DNA of 10,172 nucleotides. Source: Euperipatoides rowelli (Eukaryota; Onychophora; Udeonychophora; Euonychophora; Peripatopsidae). The notes beneath the pieces are model-generated. The model did not search any database. It worked only from the letters and a program-made list of their open reading frames with translations, and was not told where the DNA came from. This document shows positions 1-7,392 of this stretch, piece by piece (within the stretch, counting starts at the first letter, position 1; every line of letters starts with the position of its first letter). The DNA lies in assembly GCA_003024985.2 (NCBI GenBank), contig PXIH01S0034313.1, one strand, 5' to 3'. Position numbers and translations under genes: made by a program.

Positions 1-126
1 ACCGCCATCCACCATAGGCTCCAAGCACGATAGGCATCTAATGTATAGTCTGTTATCTATCTGCTTTAGCCTCCATTTTTGATACATGGTTTGGGGATTG
101 ACGGGTGCTGGCGTTATATCGTGAAT
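1..126 (-). other. Unassigned partial open frame running off the left edge
   Basis: Read on the minus strand, codons stay open from a stop at 127-129 to the window edge (42 codons; the first Met codon is at 85-87). The peptide is mixed in composition and not low-complexity: it includes NPQTMYQKWRLKQIDNRLYI followed by RCLSCLEPMVDGG, with a CxxC pair. I do not recognise the family. The AT-rich stretch just upstream makes a chance frame of this length unlikely but not excluded. It lies in the opposite orientation to the polymerase relic that begins about 80 bases to the right, so it may be a separate transposon gene or an exon. Confidence is low because the frame is short and cut by the window. 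Confidence 0.2.
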
Positions 127-202
127 TTATTGTATATAAAAGAAAAGGGTAAATATTATTGTACTATTACTAACATCTCGCCTTCTTTCCACTCAAATTA
201 AT

Positions 203-1346
203 GCATGGGGTCATACTTTATTCTATTGCATGAATTGTCTTGGCCATTTTTCTTCTCAGCCTGTACTAACTAAGCATGAACTATGTCACTTGCATGATAC
301 TGCATGCATAGAATTACCCATTGAAAAAACATTTTGTCATTTTAAGGAGTTTAATAAATGTTATCGAGTATCATATGTACGCTATGCAGATTTTGAATGG
401 TTATTAGTCCCCACTAATGAAAAAGGCAAATTGCAGGAACATCAAATTTCTTCATTTGCCTACATCATTCGTGGGGATTATAATTATTTAAAATTTCAAA
501 CACACAGACGCATAGATGCAGCACCAAAATTTGTAGACGCTATACGATGCAGTAGCTTTTATGAATCTTAAAAAAATGCTAAAGACATGATCATGACACC
601 TGATGATTGGAAAACATAGAAAAGCTAACAGTTATAAACTTTGTGAAAAGGTTTTTGTACCATATTTACAATGTCAGCAAAATTAAGCTTTTAAAAGTGA
701 TTTCAAAGTCTGCAATCACAATCATGTTTCAGGTGAATTTAGAGGTGCTTTATGCAATTTGTGTAATCGTCTGTGTAGACGCCCCTTTTTCCTACCTGTT
801 GTATTTCACAACGGGAGTAAGTATGATTTCCATCTTTTTGTTAAGCATTTATTTGTTAGTAATACTAATATGAGTGTCATTGCCACTACTGATGAAACAT
901 ATCAGTATTACTAAAAAGGTGGATGTAGGGGGAAAATGAAAATTTTCTTTAAGAATTTTAGATTTTCATTTTCTCCCCTACAGTTTGGAAACTCTTGCTT
1001 CGTCACTCACCTAGGAACAAGCTGTTTACACTGTCAAAGAGTTTCAAAAGAATCATTAACTTATGCGGAGGAAGGGTTGTTTTCCATACGATTTTATAAC
1101 TGGATTTGATAAATATAACTTTTTTACCTAGTAAAAAATATTTCTTTTCCCCAATTGTATAGTTACCCCATCTCTGATGCTGATTACGATCATGCAAAAG
1201 AGGTGTGGAAAGTATTCAATTATCGTACACTTAGAGAGTATTCAGATTTATATTTGAAAACTTATCTATTATGTGATATCATGGAAACGTTCCGCAGCAC
1301 TTCACATAATTATGGCTTGGATCCCTCCATTATTATACCGCCCCTA
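203..1346 (+). pseudogene. Degenerate family B DNA polymerase, N-terminal/exonuclease half (Polinton/Maverick or virus-like type)
   Basis: This is the relic of a protein-primed-type family B DNA polymerase (DNA_pol_B_2 family), the enzyme that copies Polinton/Maverick elements and related viruses. Segment 1 (open through 571) has a zinc-finger-like CxxC...H...C block (YCMNCLGHF at about 224-250) and exonuclease motif I, YADFEWLLVP, keeping both acidic residues (D and E). Segment 2 (about 708-911, another frame) carries FRGALCNLCN and motif II, VVFHNGSKYDFHLF. Segment 3 (901-1131) reads on through LETLASSLT and RRKGCFPYDFI but has in-frame stops at 937, 1012 and 1057. Segment 4 (1158-1320) has YPISDADYDHA and motif III, YLKTY, where the family normally has Asp at the last position. 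LHYYTAP (1325-1345) is the last polymerase text. The polymerase palm and thumb are absent. With frame changes near 571-708, 900, 1130-1158 and 1322, it cannot be functional. The ATG at 230 is not a real start, because the zinc-finger Cys lies upstream of it. Confidence 0.85.
924..982. repeat. Short inverted repeat (hairpin) inside the polymerase relic
   Basis: Arms 924-943 and 962-982 are near-perfect reverse complements (TGTAGGGG then GAAAATGAAAAT, with one extra base in the right arm) around an 18-base loop. The polymerase reading frame passes through it, so it may be a chance product of A/T drift or a local templated-repair event, not an inserted element. Confidence 0.5.
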
Positions 1347-1931
1347 CTGTTATGACACCTCATTTTATAACTTTATTAGAGGAATATTTTGCCATTACAA
1401 AAGTACAACAGAGTGCATGGTTAGTTTATTTAGGGCAGGCATTTCAAGGCTCAACCACCGCCTGGTACAGACAAATAAAACCCACATGTAGCCTACATCT
1501 TGGGACATTTTTAAACAAAAATTTCTAGATAATTATCACAGCTCTGTATAAAAAATGAAGTATGCTACACATGTAGAGGAAAGTAAGCAAATTGCTAATG
1601 AAAAAGTCTGAACATTTATATGGAGAGTTAATGACATAATTAAATTAGCTTGTCATTTAACAGGATGAAATTGTTACAGTAGCCTATGTGTATTTTAAGA
1701 AAAATGAGAAGTGGTTTTGGTACTCTGTTAAGAGACAATATAAATACAGTACTAGATTTAGTACAGAAAGCAAATGAAATGGAAGAGGTTATACACATTG
1801 ATGGCAGAAATATAGTAATACTCAGAATGAAAGCCACAATAACTATAACAAATCAAACAATAATTATAACAATTATAGACAAAATAATCAGTCATAATAA
1901 TAATAGAAGGGGAAATGCAAAACAATTATAG
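1346..1931 (+). pseudogene. gag: Degenerate retrotransposon Gag (Retrotrans_gag core)
   Basis: Gag is the structural, RNA-packaging protein of LTR retrotransposons. The core begins MTPHFITLLEEYFAITKVQQ (from 1352) and contains the family signature of a hydrophobic stretch, then LGQAFQGSTTAWYRQIKP, matching the usual pattern L-x-G-x-A-x-x-W. The frame then shifts near 1500 to WDIFKQKFLDNY (1501 onward), with stops at 1549-1620 and 1666, and again before 1686 to KMRSGFGTLLRDNINTVLDL, the usual C-terminal part of the capsid-like domain. It is followed by an Asn-rich linker (about 1825-1890). A single Cys, Gly-His context near 1980-2020 (KCQKLKPTQMGHIVNN) could be a ruined CCHC zinc knuckle, but the spacing does not fit, so I do not call one. 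At least two frameshifts and several stops make it non-functional. Confidence 0.65.
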
Positions 1932-2280
1932 ATCAGATAGGAATAATAGATTCCAAGATGGGACACCAAAGGATAACAAATGCCAAAAGCTCAAACCAAC
2001 ACAGATGGGACATATAGTCAACAACAACAAATAGCTGCTGTTAGTAAAAGAAAAGGGGTTTGATAAAAGTCAGGACCTAAAAATAGGGTTGACAACTTAA
2101 CCAGGAGCCAGAATGGTGGCAATTTAAACGGACAGGGGGTGGGGCTACGACCGGGCAGGCAACCTCCTCAACTTCAACATAACTCAATATGTAGCCCAAA
2201 TAAATAATTATGACATAGTAAATGAAAGAGGTAAGGGAAAAAGATATACCCATTTTTAAATTATGGGTATATAGTTACGA

Positions 2281-2632
2281 GGTGTGGAGTAACTTCATAC
2301 GAGGGCCAATCATAGCCATATTTCTCCACAAACTTGGGAACAGATTAAAAAAGAAGGCATATGGGATAACACACAAGAACCCACGTTAGGGAAAGCTCCG
2401 AGGGTTATTTAATGTTGGAAGATGGGGTGACGAGGATTGAGCCAAAAGGGTTTATTCACATTGTAGAGGTAGACTTATTGTGGTTGAACAATTAACAATT
2501 TCTATTAGGTTTGAATTTTATTGTGCACAATGGTGTTTCCTATGAACAATGCCACCATGCTATTTTTATTAAGCCAAACAGGCATACTAAAGTCAAGATT
2601 TCTTTCGACTCACCATGTGCAGTCTATTGAAC
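2281..2632 (+). pseudogene. Degenerate retroviral-type aspartic protease
   Basis: This retropepsin-type protease would process Gag-Pol. The active-site block, normally DTGA followed by a short Ser/Ile segment, reads HTRANHSHIS at 2296-2325, with a stop codon just before it. The catalytic Asp has become His and the Gly Arg, so catalysis is lost. The frame continues as PQTWEQIKKEGIWDNTQEP to a stop at 2410. It then shifts to the flap and C-terminal part, GVTRIEPKGFIHIVEV and QFLLGLNFIVHNGVSYEQ (about 2428-2548), where FLLGLNF corresponds to the conserved (I/L)LLG-x-(D/N)(F/W) motif. An in-frame stop (TAA near 2491) sits just before that motif. Position downstream of Gag and upstream of the RT edge agrees with a gypsy-type Pro domain. 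Confidence 0.6.
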
Positions 2633-3073
2633 AAAGCAGTAGTTACAAACAACCCAACAATAAATGAATGTTATTGTCTATTCCAAAATCTGAATGATGA
2701 TAAATTGTTTAATAAAGTACAGAATGAAAGTATATTTGAGAAGGCTGTCACTTCAGATGTTTTAACAAAAAATGAAAAATATAATAATAATCCCATTAAT
2801 ATATTAAATGATTCCCAGGTTATGATAAATAGTGACTGAGGATAGTGCTGAATACAATAAATGTTTAAAACAATCTTTAAGCAAAGAATTAGTGCCCAAC
2901 TGTATAACAGAAGTTCATAAAACACAATGTATTGAGAGTGAAGGTATTCCAATAGCTATAAAAGCAAAATGTTTGATGTATACTACCACTCAAAGCATAC
3001 AAACATTAACATGCTTGAAAGTATGCCTATAATTAATCCAGTAATTCCAAGTAAGTTTTGTATGACAAACTAA
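2633..3073 (+). pseudogene. Protease-RT linker and N-terminal edge of reverse transcriptase, truncated
   Basis: From 2633 to about 2850 the frame is Asn/Lys-rich without recognisable domains. Near 2905-2970 the peptide HKTQCIESEGIPIAIKAK resembles the stretch just before gypsy RT, where a His is followed by a Pro and a Lys/Arg-rich segment. After a frame change, 2984-3073 reads INMLESMPIINPVIPS, which fits the first RT block (an amphipathic helix ending in a Met-Leu-Glu motif, then a GII-x-P-S-like turn; the usual Gly is Pro here). The frame stops at 3071 and no RT catalytic motif (the DD-containing loop) is found downstream, so the element is cut at about this point. The match is by pattern only. 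Confidence 0.4.
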
Positions 3074-3339
3074 AATACAGTAGGCTTAACTATGGAAAAA
3101 ACAAGTATTTAGGTAAATCTAGGGTATATAATATCAAATCTAGTAACACAATAGGGTATATGTCACTCCTTTTTCAAAACACATTTAGTAGTCATAATGC
3201 AGTGACGGTTTCTCATATTGTTTGCAAGTTCACGTGCACCACTAGTGGATTTTAATAAAGTATATACTGTATATATTTTTAAATTTTATATAAAAATAAT
3301 AAATGTTAAAAAAAAAATATGGTCGCCATTTCGGCCGAC
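3074..3339. other. AT-rich stretch without a recognised gene
   Basis: I see no domain on either strand. It holds the short palindromic run TATATACTGTATATA (3261-3275), an A10 tract (3308-3317) and the GC-rich word ATGGTCGCCATTTC (3319-3332), which also occurs inverted at 8193-8206. GGTCG (3321-3325) and CGACC (3336-3340) can pair in a small hairpin. Confidence 0.4.
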
Positions 3340-3359
3340 CTGCAGAATTCTCCAGCAAG
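3340..3359 (+). repeat. Left 20-bp terminal inverted repeat of the 535-bp element
   Basis: The sequence is CTGCAGAATTCTCCAGCAAG, the exact reverse complement of 3855-3874. Confidence 0.75.
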
Positions 3360-3576
3360 ACTTTCCATTGTTATAAACATAATTTATAAACGTTATAAAA
3401 TTGAACAATTGTTATAAAAAATATTCATATTATTTACTATTTAAATTCAGACATTTAAAATAATAGGTTTTTAAAATATAGGTAAATAAATTGTCATAAT
3501 GTCTCATCATTTATTTAGCTTAATAAATAGGTTGCTAACATTTACTGCGAGCGTGATTTTCCGAGAAAGTTAGATT

Positions 3577-3596
3577 TTCTGATAAACTTATCAGAA
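3577..3596. repeat. Perfect 9-bp-arm palindrome inside the 535-bp element
   Basis: TTCTGATAA and TTATCAGAA are separated by AC, giving a near-perfect 20-bp palindrome. It could be an internal hairpin or a protein-binding site of the element. No function can be read from it alone. Confidence 0.4.
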
Positions 3597-3854
3597 GATT
3601 AAGCTTGTCCGGTAATATAAATATACCTGTCAAAGCGATATATTGTTCGCAACTTTGCAGATAGATATGCTTTTGGTCATGTAACCTTGCACCTCAGGTT
3701 ATTTGTACCAGATGTTAATAGGCTACAAGGTTAGTAAAGTAGTATAGGCTATACTTATTATAGGCACAGAGCAGAATCAATTGCTAAGAGGCCTCTAAGC
3801 AAACATTGCCTATTAACATCTTGACAAATATTATTTCACGCTTGATTAATAAGC

Positions 3855-3874
3855 CTTGCTGGAGAATTCTGCAG
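3855..3874 (-). repeat. Right 20-bp terminal inverted repeat of the 535-bp element
   Basis: The plus strand reads CTTGCTGGAGAATTCTGCAG, the exact reverse complement of 3340-3359. Confidence 0.75.
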
Positions 3875-4347
3875 TGGCCCTTATTAAAAAAAAAAAAAGC
3901 GAATGAGAGAAATATAATTTGTATCTTTTTTTCCTTTTTCTCTTTTATTTTTAAACAATTTGGAAATAATACTACTATTAAAAGACAGTCTGTTTCATTT
4001 AACGTTCTACGCATGTTCCATAGGTGCTGCAAACATCTGGCACATGCTCAGAGATAATTTTGTGCTTCTTTTCCCAGCATGCAATCCTGCTTAGATATGA
4101 CTATGAGAATTAACCTTGTTGGTGGTGCACTCCAAGTCTGCAAACCGTTTATTTATTTATTTTCCAGAAAAAGCTGGTCTATCACAAAACGTGGTACTCA
4201 CGGACCCTTGTCAGAGATATACAAAAAATATAAATAAAAAATATGTTTTACAAGTAAATATATAAATCTAAACAATGTATAAAAAGAATCATGCAATATT
4301 TCCTGTAAGAATCATGCAAAAAAAAAACAATTTTTTTTTTATATTCT
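3875..4347. other. No gene; homopolymer and simple sequence
   Basis: It contains an A13 run (3886-3898), a T/C-rich tract (3925-3950) and a TTTA-repeat (about 4148-4161). Several open frames overlap here on both strands but are compositionally simple and lack domains. The part nearest 4347 is the 3' flank of the minus-strand LINE fragment. Confidence 0.35.
4284..4319 (-). repeat. Tandem 13-mer pair at the 3' side of the LINE fragment
   Basis: AAGAATCATGCAA occurs at 4284-4296 and 4307-4319, a 23-bp period. It lies 30-60 bases past the stop codon of the minus-strand LINE relic. CR1/L2-type LINEs often end in a few short direct repeats instead of poly(A), so this could be the element's 3' tail. 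That link is inference. Confidence 0.35.
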
Positions 4348-4614
4348 TTAAAGTTCATTGGTAATTAGGAATGCAAATAGATTTTTGCGAAAAGAAATAG
4401 GGTTTTTTATAAGTTTAATGTTTCTCGGTAGTTTATTCCATATTTTTGGACCAGATATTGCGAAGGCCTTACTTCCCATTTTGGTATTGGAGAATGGTAG
4501 GAAGAGATGATTAAAGATCCTCAGATCATTGCTTGAAGCTGGAAATTCGAAAAGAACGATTGTATTATTAAAGTTTTTAAAAAAACTTAAATTATATTTG
4601 ATAATAATTATCAT
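4348..4614 (-). pseudogene. C-terminal tail of a LINE (CR1/L2/Rex-like) ORF2 reverse transcriptase
   Basis: The C-terminal region after the RT domain of many non-LTR retrotransposons carries a conserved block of the form rsF-x-x-x-GPK-(I/L)-WN-x-LP followed by an amphipathic helix. Here residues 48-63 of the frame read SKAFAISGPKIWNKLP, followed by SFRKNLFAFLI just before the stop, a close fit. Upstream residues (FPASSNDLRIFNHLFLPFS) match the usual Arg/Ser-rich lead-in to that block. No RT catalytic core, endonuclease or ORF1 is found upstream (bases above 4620 on this strand), so the copy is 5'-truncated, as is typical for LINE insertions. The Met at 4614 is not a genuine start. The frame itself is intact to its end, so this may be a younger insertion than the polymerase and Gag relics. 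Confidence 0.8.
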
Positions 4615-4619
4615 GGGGA

Positions 4620-5545
4620 AATATGAAGTTTAGTTGATATTTTAAGTGATTAAGTGTGGGTGACCCTGGAGTTAGGGAGCAGCCAGCTATATTGTAAAGA
4701 CAATATTGAATCTTTTTTTTTTTTACATTCGCTTAATTATATCAGCATTTGTTAAATAAGAGTAAGAAAATTACGTTCTTTTAGGCACTTTGTGTAATAA
4801 AGGTTAGTAAAAAATATGAATACGGTAATATACATTATTGATAAAAATGTTGTAAAATAAATAAAAATTAGTGTTAAAATATTTTGTAGCAATTGATTTC
4901 AGACCATTTGTAATTTCTAAAATTACAGTTTCGTTAAGGCTATTTTTTTTTTGATGCTGGAGGAATATAAAAATATAAAAAGTGCTTCCTGGATTACATT
5001 AACAGTATTACAAAAAAGACAATGGTTCAAAGAATCTATTACATCTTTTGTGATATAGAATAAGTTGAATAACAAAGCAAAAATAAATAAAAAATGAAAA
5101 CAAAAAATTCATTAAAAAGGAAATAAAATCATCAAAAGTAGTGAATGCTGTAAGTTATTTGATAAAACCATTTTGATTATCAGAACGAAATCACAGGGAG
5201 ATAAAAAAAAACTATAGCCTAAATAGGCTACAGTATATGAAAATATATATACAGTAATAGTCTGTAGTCCGGCATATTTAAAGTAAAATATTTAAAAACT
5301 TTCATTTCACACCCAAAAATTAAAAAATTTCCATGGGTGGGTACCTCCTGGCCCCTGCTGAGGGGGGGGGCACCATACCCTTTTGGGATAGTTTAGTGAA
5401 CCACCACTTCTTTACGCCACCAGCCACCACTGTCATAATGTAAACAAAAATACTATGAAAAATTAAAAAAAGTTAACAGTTGTTAAAAATATTGCAAACA
5501 GTTATCATGATGCAAGGCAAATTATGAAAATTTTCAAATGTAAGC
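4620..5545. other. No gene recognised; AT-rich with one GC-rich patch
   Basis: I found no domain on either strand. Contents include a T-run near 4711-4724, many A/T homopolymers, the palindromic TAGCCTAAATAGGCTA (5215-5230), and a distinct GC-rich patch at about 5330-5425. Confidence 0.4.
5330..5425. other. GC-rich island in AT-rich surroundings, with G9 tract
   Basis: Composition changes sharply: CCATGGGTGGGTACC, then CCTGGCCCCTG, a G9 run (5362-5370), ACCATACCC, and a CCACCA-rich tail (5400-5425). GGGT and ACCC ends can pair across the patch. It looks like a fragment of an interspersed repeat with a conserved end, but I cannot name it. Confidence 0.3.
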
Positions 5546-5748
5546 ATGCCAGGTTCAAAAACAAAGGTTTTAAATACTAAAATATTGAACCTAATCATAG
5601 CAATTATATTTTTAAACCTGAAATAAATTTAAATATGAACAATATTTATAAGGACAGATTTAAAATGGAAAACAAATATATTAAGAATAATGAACAGAAT
5701 GAAGAATTTTGTAACGATTTAGACAAAATCCCAGAAAAACTTGTTTAA
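5546..5748 (+). other. Weak coding-like stretch, family unknown
   Basis: From an ATG at 5546 the frame reads MPGSKTKVLNTKILN. A shift of frame at 5590 gives 52 open codons (PNHSNYIFKPEINLNMNNIY and on) to a stop at 5746. The peptide is rich in Asn, Lys, Glu and Asp with regular spacing (NNEQNEEFCNDLDKIPEKLV), unlike the Phe/Leu/Ile/Lys pattern of random A/T sequence. In the next 200 bases a second suggestive piece, TDKSILFIPRKFKYKPAQIT (about 5902-5961), appears in another frame. No family is recognised. It could be the start of the same decayed gene seen from 6752, or chance. Confidence 0.2.
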
Positions 5749-5749
5749 G

Positions 5750-6751
5750 CCAGATTAAACATGAAAAGCCACAATTAATGTTAATAACTCTCACTAAATC
5801 CATCGGATTCTAGTTATTACTGAAAAATGTTGCCAAATTTCAGGAATAATACCATATCTGAAAAATTTCACAAAAACAGTTTTAAAGGAAGTCTAGCTTA
5901 GACACTGATAAATCTATTTTATTTATACCAAGAAAATTCAAATATAAACCAGCACAAATTACAATTACTTAAATGCTGATAAATAAATAATTATCAGGAT
6001 ATTGGGATTTTTTTTACTTATTATCTTTAGACATAAAGCCTATGTCATATAAAAACACATTTTTTTGTTGTTATTCAATACTGTGTTCAATAAATCAAGT
6101 TAGGACTCAACTACGGTAATTGTAGATTGATAAAACAGTAGTTACATGATTTTCTTTTCGAAATTTCCTACCAAGAAATGTTCAAAATCCATATATACGT
6201 ATGTTGTTTTTTACAATATTCCACAAATGTTGAAAATACGTAGCCTAGCACTTTAAGATTTTTTTTTTTTTAACAAAACACGAACAAATAAGTTAACGCA
6301 CGGGTACTGCACAAGCAATAAGAACCCATTGAAGTATAAAGCTAAAGCTTATGGTATACCAAAAACATAGGGGGGGGGGAAAGTAGAACTTTTAAATAAG
6401 TCCATAAAATGGACCAAACACAAATCAACATTTTTTTCCCTTATCAAACATAGTTTGCAAGGCTCATAAGGCATAGAGTTTCACAAGCTTTATTATTTAA
6501 GTTGAATTTATTTCATGTACAGTTTTAAACAATCGACACTTATGTTGTCAGTTATGTATTTTTCTTAGTAATAAGCATACAGTACATGCTAAATTAGAAT
6601 ATCTGTAGTGTAGTGTAGATGTTAGATTTTTTTAAGCAAATCAGTTATATATTTTTTATACTAAAGGATCAACTGTGAGTCTATATTGTAGCATCATGTT
6701 AATGATATCAAACTAACATATGTCATAAATTCTATTCTTGTTTAATATTGA
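5750..6751. other. No gene recognised
   Basis: AT-rich, with a T12-like run (about 6258-6270) and a G10 tract (6370-6379). Apart from the faint peptide at 5902-5961 mentioned above, I see no coding signal, inverted repeat or RNA gene. Confidence 0.35.
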
Positions 6752-7238
6752 GGGTGGTATGGCACTCCAGGGTTTATCTACAAAGAACAACCCAAGTTAG
6801 AACAGTTGTTTTGTAAATTTAATTATGAATGGGGTGCTCACTACGGATATATTGACCTAAAATATGAGCTAGAAAAAATAGGATTTGATAACGTAGACGA
6901 ATCTATGTTTGTTTGTTACAAATGCCAAATAAAAAATAGTCATATTATTAATTTCAGTGAACAGGATAGTGATTGTACAAATACAAGTAGAGATGGGAAT
7001 AAAATTGTTGAAAACAATAAGATAAAAAATGATCTTCCGCCTACGAATGTTTTATTTAGACAAGTTTTCACAAACCATGGACAAAAAAAATAATAGCTTG
7101 CAAAAAAATAAAAGACTATACGTTTCCAAAATTGATCAAACAAGTTTAGACACTAATAGTCAAACTTTTCTGGATATTATTGAATTTTTAAAAGAAATAT
7201 TAAGAGAAATAATTAGAAATCCACAGATAATTATATAA
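6752..7238 (+). pseudogene. Degraded protein start with PHD-like zinc-finger segment and helical region, possibly LINE ORF1-like
   Basis: Codons are open from 6752 to 7093, then continue after a +1 shift (about 7085) to a stop at 7236. The first part contains FCKFNYEWGAHYGYIDL, about 25 residues of linker, and MFVCYKCQ. The spacing C..(x)..W..H...(Y) then F-x-C-x-x-C resembles a PHD-type finger in which several zinc ligands have been lost (N and Y where Cys would be expected). The second part (SQTFLDIIEFLKEILREIIR) is an amphipathic, probably coiled-coil helix. A PHD-like finger followed by a coiled coil is a known layout of ORF1 proteins in CR1/Jockey-type LINEs, but I see no RNA-binding domain or ORF2 downstream. 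Other identities, including a host or virus-like gene, remain possible. Confidence 0.3.
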
Positions 7239-7392
7239 AAGCGAACAGATCAGGTTCAGACAATATTAAAAAAGACTAAGACAAGGTAGGTGACCTTTGT
7301 AACTCTCCTAAATATATACCTTCCCAAAATAAAAAACCTACCAAGCAAAAAAATCAATTGGGACTCAATATGAATCTAACTCTAATATCATA

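Larger units (their letters stand above)
1346..3073 (+). mobile_element. Ty3/gypsy-like LTR retrotransposon relic: gag, protease and edge of RT, no LTR seen
   Basis: Three successive protein blocks occur in canonical gypsy order on the plus strand: a Retrotrans_gag-type core (1346-1822), an aspartic protease (2281-2632) and a short stretch matching the linker and first residues of reverse transcriptase (about 2880-3073). No RT catalytic block, RNase H or integrase follows. I could not see long terminal repeats at either edge, nor a primer-binding site. The left edge abuts the polymerase relic directly. Many frameshifts and stops place the copy as old. The family assignment rests on domain order and motif shape; BEL or another LTR clade is possible. 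Confidence 0.65.
3340..3874. mobile_element. 535-bp candidate non-autonomous DNA element with perfect 20-bp terminal inverted repeats
   Basis: CTGCAGAATTCTCCAGCAAG at 3340-3359 recurs as its exact reverse complement at 3855-3874. A 20-base GC-containing match in opposite orientation, 535 bp apart in AT-rich sequence, is not expected by chance. A GGCC just outside each arm may extend the repeat imperfectly. The interior has no credible coding sequence and its arms do not continue as inverted repeats, so this would be a MITE-like element with short TIRs. Both sides are flanked by TTA plus an oligo-A run (3306-3317 and 3884-3898), which could be low-complexity coincidence or a remnant target duplication. 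I cannot assign the superfamily. Confidence 0.6.

Noticed and set aside
607-873. 88-codon hydrophobic open frame that could pass for a membrane protein
   Set aside because: The region encodes PolB motif II in another frame (FRGALCNLCN and VVFHNGSKYDFHLF). The hydrophobic frame is a shadow.
918-982. Possible intron (GT near 919, pyrimidine tract and CAG at 983)
   Set aside because: The polymerase-like text (DVGGK, then LETLASSLT) is consistent with reading straight through, and the apparent splice sites coincide with the hairpin arms.
1980-2025. CCHC zinc knuckle of Gag
   Set aside because: Only one Cys and a Gly-His pair are present and the spacing does not fit Cx2Cx4Hx4C, so it is noted as a possible ruin only.
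2671-2952. 93-codon minus-strand frame resembling a membrane protein
   Set aside because: It is antisense to the retrotransposon protease-RT linker, and its Leu/Phe richness reflects Asn/Lys codons on the other strand.
3340-3360. Vector or polylinker contamination, because of adjoining CTGCAG and GAATTC sites
   Set aside because: The order and spacing do not match any polylinker I know, and the same 20-mer recurs inverted 535 bp away within AT-rich genomic sequence, which fits a TIR better.
3784-4057. Overlapping 82- and 83-codon frames on both strands
   Set aside because: They cross the right TIR of the 535-bp element and an A13 tract, have simple Lys/Phe/Ile runs, and show no domain.
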